A stretch of 64,000 nt of DNA from Misgurnus anguillicaudatus (taxonomy: Eukaryota > Chordata > Actinopteri > Cypriniformes > Cobitidae): assembly GCF_027580225.2 (NCBI RefSeq), contig NC_073341.2:15374501-15438500 (forward strand), written 5' to 3'. Every line of letters begins with the position of its first letter. Positions within the stretch are counted from its first letter, which is position 1. Shown here one piece after another: positions 11,577-24,136 of this stretch. Made by a program: the position numbers and the translations under genes. Below the pieces are notes generated by a model. That model was not told where the DNA came from. It saw nothing but the letters and a program-made list of their open reading frames with translations, and did not search any database.

Positions 11577-12627
11577 CTCTGCACATACAGCAAGGGGGCA
11601 GGTAAAAACACAGGGCTGTGGCTCTTCAGCTTATAAACAAACATACAGACCAGGGGCTGGTAGCAACAAAAGGGGACACGGCGATATGCAGGTCAAGATG
11701 GAGGCTTTTAACTGTTCAGCTCACTGGTGGAGGGAGGCCAGTAACATCCAATCTTCTTTTCCTCAAACAGCTGAGCGGCATCTGGAAACACTCAACAATA
11801 GAATGGTTATGCGTGAAGGTAACCAGTGAATATCCCAGCAGCAGCAGATAAATACAAACACTCCCTTTCTTGACACCAGACACAGTAATCGAAGTCAGCC
11901 CTTACTTCCACGGCCACAGCACCACCACCAGACAGTGAGAAAGGTCGAACGGCACCCCAGTCATGGACATATATTGAAAGGCTGTCCAACACCAGCACTC
12001 GACTCTTCTCAGGCAGGGCTCTTTCCTTGGCCTAGAACACGATCACTGACAGACACTGACAAAAGCACTGCAGTACAATTTTCCTTGTGCACACACTCCA
12101 AAGAAATCACGGTGATATAGGGTCAGTGGCACTTTTCCAGCCCGGGCTCCGAGTCCTGGCTAATTGAGCAGGCTTGGGTGTGGGACAAACACAAGGGGTA
12201 TTGAAGCCACGAACCGGAGTCTCCTTCCTCCTCTCTTCTGTTACCTCCATCAAAAAAACACGGGTACAAACAGACTGGGTAATGAACAAACACTGTTACT
12301 TAGATTGGCAATTAATGTCCTCTCTATAACTGAGAGCCAGATTAAACAGGTTTTTTATTCCCTGGTATTTTCTATGTGTTAGTTGAGTCAACATTCATTC
12401 ATACCCACTTTTGGAATTGAGGGCGAGGAGATGGAGAAGGTGTGGACAGACAAATAGCTTTATGAAAAATAAGCACAACATCCGTGTTGTTGTAGAGATG
12501 TATCATCTGTCAGGTGACAGCCATCAATGTTTTAAAAAATTGTACATTAAGATTGAATCTGTAATCTTGAGGCCCGACCCATAGCAAAGGTTCACGGTTT
12601 GTCAACAACTGCTTCATCAAGTATCTG
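11577..12627. other. No gene recognised; relatively GC-rich flank of the minisatellite
   Basis: The first part (to about 11720) continues minisatellite-like wording (ACACAGGGCT, CAGGTAA). The rest is mixed sequence with no long ORF or motif on either strand. It may be LTR or UTR material of the gag-like retroelement, but no LTR pair was found. Confidence 0.35.
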
Positions 12628-13182
<555 letters not shown>

Positions 13183-14390
13183 ATATATAGGTTTTTGTTG
13201 ATGAAGAAAGCACAATGTAATTTACAAATGCCCTGGAGGTTAAAAAAATGTGTTTTGCAATAAGAACTGTTCAATGTCCTCTACTCAACAAATGTTCCAA
13301 GGCACCTTAACCGGTTATCAAATGTGTGCATATTACATACAAGCATGATTGGATTTCAGATACACCCCAAAAAACTAAACCTGTCAATCAAGTGCGTAAA
13401 AGTTGTAGGGTTGAAAGTAAATCTAAAAGTCTACACTTGTATAGACATGTACTGTAAAATGATGTGTAAATATAATGTGTACCTTTTTGTAAAGATTTGG
13501 AAAATCAGTAAATTTTTTAAACAAACTCAGTGTGAAAATGTTTGCTTTGCCAGCTTTTGAAACTCCACCCAAATTATATGACTAGATCTCCACCTCAAAA
13601 ATGTGGCAATGAAACAACATGGCACTCATCTAAAGCCTCTATTGCTAAATATAAAATGTAATTTTATATCTTTACAAAAAATCAGTGTTTGTTACTTTTT
13701 CATTTTCTTCTCTTTTTAAACATTTTATTCATTCTTTTCAATTTATTTCCTTCGCCACCACTACCCCACATTTGTTGAAATGAAATAAATCCATTATTTA
13801 AGTTAAATTTGGTGTATAGACATGGAACTGTAATGAGGTTGACAGACCTAGAACATTGGTCAACCAATCAGAATAAAAGCATTCAACAGCCTTGTGGTAC
13901 AACAAAAATATTTCTGTTGTTAAACTCCTGCTGTCTTGCCTAGAAGCACATTACTTTTAAACATAGTTTGTAGAGAACATGGGTTTAATTATTTTATTGC
14001 AATTCCCACAGAAGTATTAAAAATACATTAAATTAATTTAATATAGAATCCTGATTTTTTTAAATATGTAAAAAAAGTTTAATTTTACCAATAAAAATGT
14101 ATCATATATATTAAATACGCTAGTGTTGAAGTCTTTAGTAAATTTAGCAGATTTAAAATGGTGTTAAGGAAATATAAACTGTTCGGAGTGAATTTAACAA
14201 ATAAACTGTTGAGAGTGAATTTACTACTGGATTGACTTAAAGCAATTTATTTTACTCTATGAAAATAAAGAGTTGGTGTCAAAACATAGACCCTTCACAG
14301 TTCACGTCACAGGCGGTTCCCACTGGGCATGTCAGGGTCAGAAAAGTCATTACAGCAGGTTGAGTTGCGTATTATTCGGTATCCTCAAAA
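13183..14390. other. No gene recognised
   Basis: AT-rich sequence with only short spurious ORFs. A near repeat (ATAAACTGTT with GAGTGAATTTA) occurs near 14175-14220. No TIRs, splice sites in a plausible context, or known motifs were seen. Confidence 0.4.
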
Positions 14391-14447
14391 ATGCCTACTT
14401 GCGTCGTAGGCTGTGAAAATTGCAACAGGGGTACGTTTCCCAAATAA
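14391..14447 (+). pseudogene. Possible THAP-domain first exon, truncated
   Basis: ATG is followed by PTCVVGCENCNRG and a stop after FPK. The opening M-P-x-C-V-V-x-C is how many fish THAP zinc fingers begin. The remaining domain (H, W, AVPTIF-type end) is absent, and MITE-like sequence begins at once. The match is very short and could be chance. Confidence 0.25.
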
Positions 14448-15075
14448 CGACGTAACTCGTTGCTGAACGACCATAGTACGATGCATCATGGAGAAACGAA
14501 CTACCTTGTCATGACTGTTTCCCGAAAGCATAGTAACTTTGTCGCACATTCGTCGTTTGAGTAATGTTGGTTTAACAACATTGATGATGTCACGTGGGAG
14601 GTGGAGTATTAATTAATCTGTGCAAATCGATTTAATGTCAGATTATTGCTGTAAATAACATATATTGCATCGGAAGACTGATTTTGTTATCGTGATTTAG
14701 TAATCTATTGTTTATTTTCAAGATATTTAATTCACGCGCAAGTTCCCTCTTACGTCACTCCTCCCAGGGATTCCCCAGGGTCTTAAAGCTCGTAGTTCTG
14801 CGCACATGCGCAGTTTTCAAATGCAGTGCTTTCATTCTGTTTACAAATTTCAAGACGTAAATTAAAATGGTAATATATTTAGAATGATGAATATTGACTG
14901 TACTACATGTTTTTTGCTTATTTTGTTCAAAAGCATGATCAACGTAAGTCTACATATGATAATAACAAGGAACGATGCTACTAACGACAGGTCAAGAGCC
15001 GTCGTTCCAACGACACAAGTTAGCGATGCAGTTTGCGAATGTTTGTTTGAACGATGGTTTCAGGAAACACAAAAT
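14429..15075. mobile_element. Probable MITE-like repeat, ends imprecise
   Basis: The left side starts GGGTACGTTTCCCAAATAACG and the right side ends near TTTCAGGAAACAC. Both flanks are rich in ACGA/TCGT words (AACGACG, CGTTGCTGAACGACC, TCGTTCCAACGACAC). The TIRs are poorly matched and no target duplication was found, so the call rests on overall appearance. Confidence 0.35.
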
Positions 15076-15952
15076 CGTTGAGCGATGATCTGTTTCAACC
15101 TCATTCGGACAGTCACTACAGTCCAATAGGATGATAACCTTCGTTTCCGCCTTCTCTCGAGACCTTATATAAACAAAGTCATGCCCATGACCCCGGAAGC
15201 GGAACGTCACGCGCTATAAAAGGCGCATTAAACTTCCGGCTCGTTCTCTTTACCTTTCTCGCCTTAAGAGACCTGGTACAGGTAGGAAACGAATTAATAT
15301 TTTCATCATTCAATTCATCACCCAAGTGGTGCAGGTGCCTTGTGCCCCTGTGAATTGTGATGTTCTATTTGTATATTTGTATTATCTGTACCAATCACTT
15401 AATTTATGCTGTTTGTACTTGAATTGTGTGTTTCCACTGTTGTTTTACTTAAAAAACTTTTATTTTACCTTGCTATGTTTGATCTGCTCTGCATTGTACA
15501 GCACTTTGGGCAGTCGTCTGACTGTGTGAAATTGTGCTCTATAAATAAACAAACTTGAACTCGAACTTGAGTTGTTATGTTTATTATTTGATATTTGAGG
15601 CTAGTTTCTACATACTAGCCATGCAATATTTTAAATACAAACACTCAATTTCTGCTATATGTGTTTGAGTTGTTTTATTGTATTATTCAGATATGCTGAG
15701 GCTAGTTTATAAACATATTAGCTCTTCAATATCATGGATTATTTCTGTTTTTTTCTTAGAGTATACATCATTAACGTAGTATATATACTGCATTTCAAAA
15801 GCTAGTGAGTATTATTTCTCTTTGAAACCCTATATCACTGTTCGCAGTTGTTGGGGTATAATAAAGGCCTCTTAAGTACGTTCACGTACATGCCTTTTTT
15901 ACCTTTCGTGGGCTAGATACAACCTTCGCTGCTGTTCGCAGTCAGTGGGATT
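15076..15952. other. No gene recognised; likely 5' region of the DIRS-like element
   Basis: Contains a TATA-like CTATAAAAGG near 15214 and a CAGGTAGG word near 15279, then AT-rich DNA. The last part (from about 15840) leads into the gag frame. No inverted terminal repeat partner was found downstream of the element. Confidence 0.35.
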
Positions 15953-15982
15953 GTGTGTGGCCTTACCTGGTGTGAGCTTATC

Positions 15983-16600
15983 ATGGCCTCTCATTGCTGC
16001 CGATATTGCCAATCAGCAATGGACCCTCGGGATGGGCATAGGGAATGCCCTTCATGCCTGGGGATGGCACATTTAAGAGAGGATGTGGATAATCCCTGCA
16101 GTGCGGCTTGTGACCTGCCCAGAGAGGAACGAATTCACTGTGCTAATGGAGCAGGCAGTTGTGTACCTGAGCACAGTAAGGACAGGGAACGCTCATCAGA
16201 CAGGCATAGTCGTAAGCGTCCTCATAAGCACTCACATGATCGCCATGAACCACATAGATCAAGACATGAGAAAGTGGTGGATGTGGCTAAACGCCCAACT
16301 CCTGCTCCACCAGCAGAGAGTGGCAACACAGACACTCAACTAGAGATCCTGGCTGCTATTCAGAGTTTAGTGCCGAGGATGGATCGAATTGAAGCTCGTC
16401 ACTCAGCTTCACCATCACTACCTCCTGGTCAGGAATACGTTCCTCCACCTGCACAGCAAGGTAATCCTGAAACTGACGCAGAGGAGGCTGATGTAGTATC
16501 TCTTCTTGCTCCCCACTCATCCAATTCAATGCAGGCTGCAGATGTTTGGCCAATGCCAGTTACCAAAAAGAAACGGGACTGGGGGACATGCCACCAGTAG
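15983..16600 (+). pseudogene. DIRS-order retroelement gag-like protein
   Basis: The ATG at 15983 opens a frame with a cysteine-rich N-terminus (CCRYCQSAMDPRDG, then CPSCLGMAH) like that of vertebrate DIRS/Ngaro gag proteins. A basic Ser/Arg/His-rich section and a proline-rich linker follow. The frame stops at 16600 after KKKRDWGTCHQ. Related text continues in another frame at 16546-16851, so a frameshift separates the halves. Gag of these elements is thought to package the RNA. RT and RNase H remnants follow on the same strand. Confidence 0.65.
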
Positions 16601-16851
16601 AACAGGAAATAGCATCCTGGACAACTTTGGGACCAGCCTATGCATCTGCTAACCCTCGCTGTCCCAAGAAGGAGTGTGCGAAAACTGACCATCTGATCTC
16701 ACGATCCTTTAATGCCACTGCACGTGCAGCTTGTACAGGCAATGCTTTGGCTATCCTCTTGGCAGCCTTAAGGAAAACAGTAAGTGCAGATGACCAGGAT
16801 TCTAGGAACCTTGTTGATTCTGCTCTGGCGGCTCACTCACAATTAACATGA
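16546..16851 (+). pseudogene. DIRS gag-like protein, C-terminal part in a shifted frame
   Basis: This frame overlaps the end of the first gag frame and continues through ETGLGDMPPVEQEIASWTTL and an alanine-rich stretch to a stop at 16851. It fits the helical C-terminal part of DIRS gag by position. The shift near 16550-16590 shows the element is dead. Sequence from 16852 to 17375 has only broken frames. Confidence 0.5.
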
Positions 16852-17375
16852 GATGTGGGGTAGGCTATGTATTCGGCTGTTTTATGTCGTAGACAGGTAT
16901 GGCTGGCACAAACTTCTTTGCCAGAGACCATAAGAAGCGAACTAATGAATTTGCCAGTAATTCCCGGTCATGTTTTTAATTGAGATTCCGAGGAGGTGCT
17001 GGATAGGGATGAGCGCTCCATTACAACACGAGAAGCGGTCCAGCGGGATTGTCATAAACCAGCTCCAGTCTTCAGACCGAGGTCGAAAGAAACACAAAGG
17101 CCGCAGCAACCTGCTTGGTCTAGACACACAACTGGCAATCCTGTTAGTGTTCCGGGGCAGAGCTTTCATACCCAAAGACAAAATCCTGCCCGTATCCCCA
17201 GAGGAGATTTCAGTCCCGCGGGGGAGCTCATCAGAGAGGTTCACGAAGGGGTGCAGGACGTGATGGTGGACCTGCATAGGGGTCAGGGGCTGACCGTCGA
17301 CTGTTCTTCTCAACTTTCACGGGCCATATTGGGAGAGAGTGGTCTCAGACCAGTAGGTTTTATCCACAATAACCC

Positions 17376-18229
17376 ATGGGTATCGGTTACAGTTTCGACG
17401 GCGCCCCCCCATTTTCAAGGGTCAGAATGACCACTGTCAAGGACCCACTATTGGGGCCCGTATTGAGGGAAGAGGTACAAGCTCTTTTGCAAAAAGGAGC
17501 AATCACAAAAGTGCCCTTCAACGCACAACAGAGTGGGTTTTATTCAACCTATTTCATAATTCCAAAAAAGAAGGGGGTCACCTCCCCATTCTGGATCTCA
17601 GGCACCTCAACCAGTACTTAAAAATTCTTCAATTCAAGATGATTCATACAAAGATGGTAATGCAGTCCATAGGTGCAGGAGAATGGTTCACATCCCTGGA
17701 TTTAAAGGACGCATATTTCCATATTCCAATTTGTCCAGAGCACAGGCCTTTTCTCCGCTTTGCTTTTCAAAACCAGGCTTTTCAGTTCCAGGTTCTACCA
17801 TTCGGCCTGTCTTTGGCACCAAGAGTCTTTTCTCGGGTGATCTCAGCCGCTTTAGCCCCCCTTCAGCTGCGCGGTATCAAAATCCTGCCATATCTGGACG
17901 ATTGGTTAATTTGTGCTCCTTCTCGAGAGCAAGGTATCAGGAACACAGAGGAGGTAATAGCTCACATTCAGTTCCTGGGGTTCACAGTGAACTGGGAAAA
18001 GAGCAGTCTCCAGCCTCAGCAGCAGGTGAAATTCCTAGGGCTATATTTCAACTCCATAACAATGAAAGCATGTCTCACTCCACAGAGAATAGACAGCCTA
18101 CAGAAGGCATTACGCCACTTCCAGAAAGGGAAGCTTGTAACCGCTCACAGAGTTCAGAAGCTTGTAGGACTGTTGGTGGCAGCATCAGTGGTGATTCCCT
18201 TAGGCCTACTAAGGACACGCCTGATATAG
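17376..18229 (+). pseudogene. Reverse transcriptase of a DIRS-order retroelement
   Basis: Two plus frames make up an RT. 17376-17621 carries REEVQALLQKGAI and SGFYSTYFIIPKKKG. After a frameshift near 17580 the next frame carries SLDLKDAYFHIPI, LPFGLSLAPRVF and the catalytic box YLDDWL. The YLDDW form is characteristic of DIRS-like RT rather than the YVDD/YADD of other groups. The frame ends at 18229 and RNase H follows. A frameshift and stops abolish function. No tyrosine recombinase is seen downstream, so the 3' end is missing. Confidence 0.82.
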
Positions 18230-18286
18230 AGATGGTTAAATTCTTTTCATCTTCATCCAAAGAAGGACAGAAGAACGAGGCTGCTG

Positions 18287-18859
18287 GTGACAAAGGCCTG
18301 CATGCGGGCCTTACTCCATTGGATGGACAAGGACTTTCTCTGCATGGGAACCCCACTGGGCAATCTTCCTCATAGAAGATCAGTGGTGACAACAGATGCA
18401 TCACTGACAGGCTGGGGAGTTGTTTGGGAAGGCAGGTCAGTAAGGGGAAAATGGGATCACCCTTGGTCATCAGAACACATAAATGTGCTCAAACTGAGAG
18501 CTGTTCATCTCGCTCTCCAGGGTCTGTTACCATTTCTACGCCACAAGCATGTGCTAGTGAGAACGGACAGTACCTCAGTAGTTTACCACATAAATCACCA
18601 AGGAGGGACAAGGTTACTACGCTGTCTCCAGGTAGCAATAAACCTACTGAGATGGTCATGGCCGCAGCTGTCCTCACTGAGAGCAATACACATCCCGGGT
18701 GTGACAAACACAAACACAAACAAACATTCTGTCCAGAACAGGGCCTCTCCCAGGAGAGTGGCGGTTGAACACGGAGGTAATAGCCCAAATTTGGACCTGA
18801 TATGGGACAGCTCACGTAGATCTCTTTGCCTCCAGGACTGTAGGATTACAAATTTATAA
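18287..18859 (+). pseudogene. RNase H domain of the DIRS-order retroelement
   Basis: The frame has VVTTDASLTGWG (first catalytic Asp region), LKLRAVHLAL with a glutamate-to-lysine change at the usual E, and LVRTDSTSVVYHINHQGG (third acidic site). This is the order found in DIRS RNase H. It ends soon after IHIPGVTN, where a downstream shift occurs. It is separated from the RT frame by a frameshift near 18230. The methyltransferase and recombinase regions expected next are absent. Confidence 0.75.
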
Positions 18860-19300
18860 AATGTTATATCTAGGTTCCAATGTAATAGTATTTAAACTGA
18901 AAAAGTGATGTACATTGTGTTTTACATCTTGAGGTAAAGATTATGACATTCTACAATCAAGTCAGGCAGCCCAGGTGGTTAAGACATTAAACTGTTGTCT
19001 TTATGCTTCCAAGTTAAAGGTGATTGCTAAGCTCAAGGCACAACTGTGCCTTTATCTCTATGCATTTGAAGGTATGAGTGATACTGTTAGGATGGTTGGA
19101 TTAGCACCTATGCATTTGAATGATACTGTTATGCTGATGAGATTAGGGCTGAAGCAATTCTGGTAACGGGCTGATTCCTTGACTGAATTTACATGCTTGG
19201 TTTAAAGTTTAGTGCTTTGTATTCCATTTAGGGGACTGCCCCCTAAAATGTGTATAAATGCAATGAGTCTGTGAGTCTGACTTATAGTAGCCTTACAGAG
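18860..19300. other. No gene recognised
   Basis: Short internal echoes occur (GCATTTGAAGGTATGAGTGATACTG and a similar copy about 60 bp later). No coding or transposon termini were recognised. Confidence 0.35.
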
Positions 19301-19552
19301 GTAAAGGGTTTCTCACTACTGACACTGCTTGGTCCTCTTCGAGGCGTTGCTGTAAACACAGGTAAGAGATATACTGCACAGGTAGGTTACTCACACTACT
19401 GGACCTTTAATATACTCCAAAGCATCCGTGGAGACAGAGGTAAAGGGTTTCTCACTACTGACACTGCTTGGTCCTCTTCGAGGCGTTGCTGTAAACACAG
19501 GTAAGTGATATACTGCACAGGTAGGTTACTCACACTACTGGACCTTTAATAC
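19301..19552 (+). repeat. Tandem duplication, period 139 bp
   Basis: GTAAAGGGTTTCTCACTACT starts at 19301 and again at 19440. The copies stay nearly identical through GGCGTTGCTGTAAACACAGG and TACTCACACTACTGGACC. Each contains CACAGGTAAG and CACAGGTAGG words. The near-identity implies a recent event or conversion. Confidence 0.95.
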
Positions 19553-19559
19553 AGTTTCT

Positions 19560-21225
19560 CTCCTCTGGCTCAGGCCTCAACATGCTATTTTCTTCGCACA
19601 ATCTGCACAGGGCCCGGGCGGCTTCGTTTACTGTCAATACAGCACACACACAGCAAGCTTAGTGAAACACACGGTAAAAGCCACACTCACCACAGCACTC
19701 TGCACACGCACTCCACGTAAAGTTTAAGGCTTAGCCGCCTAGGTCTTGGCTGCTCGAGAGGCGGGTTGGGCGTTGTACACGCCAGAGAAAGAGAAAAGAT
19801 TTTACAGGTAAATATATTCACAACGCCCCTCTATATCTTCCGGTTACTTCTTCGGCTCGCCTACGCATTCAACCTCCGCAGGGCCGGTAACCTTCAACAC
19901 CCCCAAAAAGATAATAGTAACTCCTCTTCTGGATAACACAGAGCGTTTCGTTGTGATTGTTTACTCACGCTTGGTTGTCCAACCGATTTCCCAATATACA
20001 TCCACCAGTGTCGTGTTTGCTTTTCCACATCCAAATCACATGATAACTTCCTTATTCCAACGTCTCCAACCTCTTGTCTTCCCTGAGGGATAAGTGTGAG
20101 TCAACCCAGCCGATCTCCACCGTAACAACGAGCACAAGCAACGTATGCACAAAGTGCCACCAACAACAACATCTGACACCTTCAAAGCTCTTTATATCCT
20201 CAACCTTCTCTCCTCTTCAGCCTATCAGCGATCGCTGTGTTGATCGCTCTCACCTGAACGATATCAGGCTTGATTTAGAGTTTTGGGGAAGCCCCGGGAA
20301 TTCCGGTGTTTTGCCTCAGTCGTCCTGACGGAACCATCGCCGGGCGGAACCGATCTTGCACACTTTGGTTCCGCCCTCACAGATCGTCACTTGGTGACAT
20401 TAGGCCTAGTTCTAGTTTAACCCCAAACTCTGTTCGGGAAACCACCCCATAATGTTTTGTTGTTGTTGTTTGCTTTATATGCTGTATTATTCATTCCTTT
20501 TAATGTTTGCAGGAGATTAGCTTCAGTGGGATTTGGAGGAGCACAAAAATCTGTTTTTGTTAGTAAAGATACACGACTGTGACTTAGTTAATATGTAACT
20601 GCAAACATATTTTCAGTTATCAGGACTGTAACACATGAAACGAGAAACAAAACGCATTCAAAAAAAGACTGCTTTAGTAATTTACTTACCATGATCGAAA
20701 ACAGCTTTCTGGACCTACACACATGAAACGGCAGTGGAAAAATGTGTCAAGGGTTTTGTGCTAAAGATTCAGTCATAGTTTGGATTGCAAATGTAGTCAG
20801 GGCTCTGAGAAAATTACTTTGTTACTTTCTCCCCAGTTTTTGCCTATTTTGTAATGTGTTTTGTAAATATTGGTTTCTGTTGTTAGTTCTTGTTTAATAA
20901 TGCATTATGTTTGTAAAAAATACAGTATTAATGGGTATTACTGGCAACTAGCTGCCAGTAACTTACTTATGTAATTAATTTGCAAAGGTTGTTTAAAGTT
21001 AAATGAACATGAAACATTTTCAGTCTTTATCTTCTACAATAAGTTACTGGCAACCAGCTGCATAATTACAACAGCTGCTCATCATACTGCATTCTTATGA
21101 TGTAAAAATTAACATGGTTTGTGGATTGAAATGAAGTCAAACTTGTACTGAAGCACCCCATGTACTCCATGTTTATAAATATCTGTACTGGGAGTGTGCT
21201 TTTTAAGTGTCACATGTTGATGTAT
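19560..21225. other. No gene recognised; mixed repeat fragments
   Basis: 19560-20420 is relatively GC-rich and may be LTR-like on the minus strand, but no partner was found. Near 20408-20450 a piece of the TTTCCCGGACAGGG-type MITE seen elsewhere in the window occurs (TAGGCCTAGTTCTAG, GGGAAACCACCCC). 20940-21060 has ACTGGCAACTAGCTGCCAGT-like inverted text also echoed near 41705 and 51205. No ORF of note. Confidence 0.4.
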
Positions 21226-21389
21226 GTTCCCTGTCGAGAATGTTCTCTCAACATTGCATCAGTAGCTGACGCTTTGGGAATTGGATCCTCCAATCACGAT
21301 TCCCTGGAAGCCTTATTGCACAACGCCAGTGCAGTTAGAACTTGCGCTGGCCAATGAGACGGCGAATGAGGCGTGGCCTACTTACTATA

Positions 21390-22939
21390 GAGGGTTTTCA
21401 CCGACGTCATGTTCTGGGCGGTAACCCGGATGCGTGGCCATTGTGGAGGCACTCGGTGTAAAGAACTGAAAGGAGTACAATGGATTATTGTGCGCTTTGG
21501 ATACTTTAAGTGAATTAAGACATATCTAAATAACAGAAAACGTGTCCAAGATGCAAAGGCATATAGTGAAGGACTTGGACCACAAGAAAAGGCACAATAT
21601 GTCGAGAAATTACAATTTATAGATTTGTTTAGATTTGTTTATTTAGCCACACGACAATCCCGGTGGAATTTGTTTTCGGTACAGTGTGTTTTAGCTCTAC
21701 ATCATCATACATTACAAACAACAATAGACAGTAGGCTACACTTCACAACATATAACAATACAAGATACAGTGGGTACATGACCATGCATATTTTATGAGA
21801 GGAAAAAAAACTAAACTAAACTAAAGAGAGTAGTTCAGAGTCCTGATGGCTATGGGGAAAAAGCTGTTTGTGAAGCATTTGGTCTTGGTAGAGAGTGACC
21901 TGTAGCGCCTCCCTGAGGGAAGGAGCTGAAAAAGGTGGTTCGCTTGATGTGAGGAGTCATTGATGATTTTCTTTGCCCGCTTTACAGTCCGATATGTATT
22001 GAGGGAATCAACTGAAGGCAGTGGTTTCCCTATGATCTTCGATGCTTTGTTGACAGTCTGCTGTAGTTTTTTCTTTGTTTGGCTGTCTGTACTACCATAC
22101 CATACTGTTATTGATGATGTTATGATGGACTCGATGACTGCGGAATAGAACAGAACAAGGAGCTGATGTCTGATCCAGTAAATACTTTAAGCTGTCTGAG
22201 AAAGTAAAGTCTTTGTTGAGCAGATCCCTATGAGTTAGCTCCCTCTCCTTGGATTCGTGACGACCCGGCAATTCTTCCTTCAGTTGCATATCCCGATATA
22301 GTCAAATACCTGGTTTTCATGCCGAGCCCATGTGTCAATGTCTGCTTTATTTATATAGCAAATTTAAAATAGCCAGTGTACTGCTTTACAGTAAAATAAG
22401 CACACAATAAAACAATAAAAGCAATAATTGTTTTACCATTTACCACTAAAAAATATTATTAGGCTATTACAATAGAAAATTTGTTATGAGCAATTAAGCA
22501 CACTGGCATTGCAGCGCAAATTTTAGTTGTGTTAAAGTACATTTTGTGCATACATTAAAAGTATACTTTTAAAAAAGTACATATTAAATAGTCTTTAAAT
22601 AAAGCACAACAAGTAGAAGCATATTGTTTTATACTTTCTGTACTTCAATCATATTTCTAATATAATACTATTTTTCCTGAGCTTTGCCAACCACGAGCGC
22701 CTCCTCTGATAATTTCTTGCATTCCTTTCCCTGGTTTTTAATAACTTTTGGAAGTCGATAATATTCAAAATGTTTTTCTCGATCTGTCCTGTTGGTACAA
22801 CCTAAAATAATTAACCATTAATAATTAACCATTTTCCTTGACGACGTTCGGGATATACATCAGTGCATGTGCTCTGTTGTGATGCGGAGTGCCTCCAATA
22901 TGGCGACTTCCGCTCTGATGACGCGTCGTGAAAACCCTC
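21390..22939. mobile_element. DNA transposon inserted in the DIRS left terminal repeat
   Basis: TIRs read GAGGGTTTTCAC at both ends, with TATA on each side. The other DIRS ITR gives the empty site, TTACTATAATAGAAG, so the target duplication is TATA or TA. Just inside the left end, KRVQDAKAYSEGLGPQEKAQ (about 21538-21600) looks like a transposase-type coding remnant. It reminds me of ISL2EU/YqaJ-nuclease elements, but this is unproven. A LINE fragment fills much of the interior. Confidence 0.82.
21640..22290 (-). pseudogene. LINE ORF2 C-terminal fragment
   Basis: The minus strand encodes, with a frameshift near 22150, FLRQLKVF then ESIITSSITVWYGS and LFQLLPSGRRYRSLS, ending near SFFPIAIRTLN. 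I recognise these blocks as the conserved region after the RT domain in fish non-LTR retrotransposons. The clade was not determined. No RT catalytic motifs are included. It lies inside the DNA transposon and probably inserted there. Confidence 0.72.
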
Positions 22940-23020
22940 TATAATAGAAGCCGTCCTGAGCGAATATTTTCAGTATTTTCTCCTTCACAAGCTACAACTT
23001 TTCCCTACGCATAGACACCT

Positions 23021-23996
23021 GGGCCTGTATTCATAAAGAATGTTAATCCAAAAAGTAGCTCCTAGTGATGCAATTCTAAGAAAATTCTTAGAAATGTGGG
23101 TGTTTACTCTTAAAATTAAAGAAAAAATCCTAGTAAATAAAAAAGTAATTCAGAAAGCATCTTAACCCTTAAAAGAGATCCTAAGATTAAAATTGTTAGG
23201 AGCACAGACGAGGACTTTTAAGAGGCTTAAGAGTTTTTTTTAGCAACCGGGAAAGTGGACAAAACATGAAGAGAGAGACAAAAAATGTTGCACGCAATGC
23301 ATGACAGTAAGTTAATAACATGCAACACATTAGATCATGCAGGAATCATGTTTGTGACCGATTTTATTAGAGACATAATAATATAATAACAGCAGAAATA
23401 AAAGTAATCACTACATTAACTACAGTAACAGATTCGGTAACTATAAAAAATGCAACTGCAGCAAAGATGATTTTGGTCTGTTTCAGATGTCTATAAGCAA
23501 AGTAATCACACAAACGTACAGAACCTTGTGTCGCTGCTTATTTCCTATCTAATACGTTAAGTATGACATTAACAGCACTTTATTTATTTTATGTATATAA
23601 ATATATATAAAATAAATATACTAGTCAACATTTCAAATGGATCAAAAACATTCATCAAAGTTGTCTTAAAACCAATACCCAGTACCCATTCTTGTCTTTG
23701 GACAACTTTTAGGAAAGGGTTTGATTATATATATATATTAGTATTTAATTTTTAAAGTTTTTTTAAGTATTTAATTTCAAATTGATGGCTAATGTAGATC
23801 CTATGCTTAAAAGCATTATTTTTCTTCCTTCTTGGAAACCAACCAATCACAGTCTTCAAAAAATTGCGTCACACATAGCAACAGGGTCAACCCCGCCTCC
23901 TCACTAAGATAAAAGTTTTTGTCTTTTCCGTACTCAGAGTTGCTCTCAGATCAGTCCCGAATCGCTCTTAAACTAAGACTACGTTATGAACAGACC
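23021..23996. mobile_element. MITE-like element inside the DIRS element
   Basis: The left end GGGCCTGTATTCATAAAG and the right end (reverse complement GGTCTGTTCATAACG) are imperfect TIRs. Interior text near the ends is rich in CTTAAGAG/CTAAGA words. I recall similar MITEs in cyprinids. No target duplication was resolved and no coding content is present. Confidence 0.55.
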
Positions 23997-24010
23997 AGCT
24001 GTGGTTAAAC

Positions 24011-24136
24011 CTCACAGACCTGAAAGAGACTGACAGGAAGATCCTGCTAAATGCACCCGTTTCCCCATCTGGCCTGTTTGGTGACACAATGGGCATGAGT
24101 AAAGCCATGAGTCACTTCCTTCCTTCCGCCCCCTAG
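24011..24136 (+). pseudogene. DIRS gag remnant
   Basis: A 42-codon frame reads TDLKETDRKILLNAPVSPSG, then LFGDTMGMSKAMSHF, ending in a stop at 24134-24136. The LNAPVS-GLFG block is typical of DIRS gag C-terminal parts. It follows directly after the MITE. Most of gag is missing. The long minus-strand ORF over 24012-24485 is a shadow of this GC-rich region. Confidence 0.6.

Larger units (their letters stand above)
15953..18859 (+). mobile_element. Decayed DIRS-order retroelement, 3'-truncated
   Basis: Gag, RT and RNase H remnants occur in the expected order on one strand with several frameshifts. No inverted terminal repeats, internal complementary region or tyrosine recombinase were found, so the true ends are unknown. 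DIRS versus Ngaro cannot be decided without the termini. Confidence 0.7.

Noticed and set aside
16942..17313. 123-codon minus-strand ORF, and plus-strand ORFs at 16970 and 16996
   Set aside because: They are mutual shadows within the decayed gag-RT interval. None shows a known domain.
18075..18470. Minus-strand ORF over the RT/RNase H junction
   Set aside because: Shadow of the plus-strand RNase H frame.
18960..19060. tRNA-like text (CCAGGTGGTTAAGACATT)
   Set aside because: It resembles an A box, but no B box or cloverleaf could be built, so neither a tRNA gene nor a tRNA-derived SINE is called.
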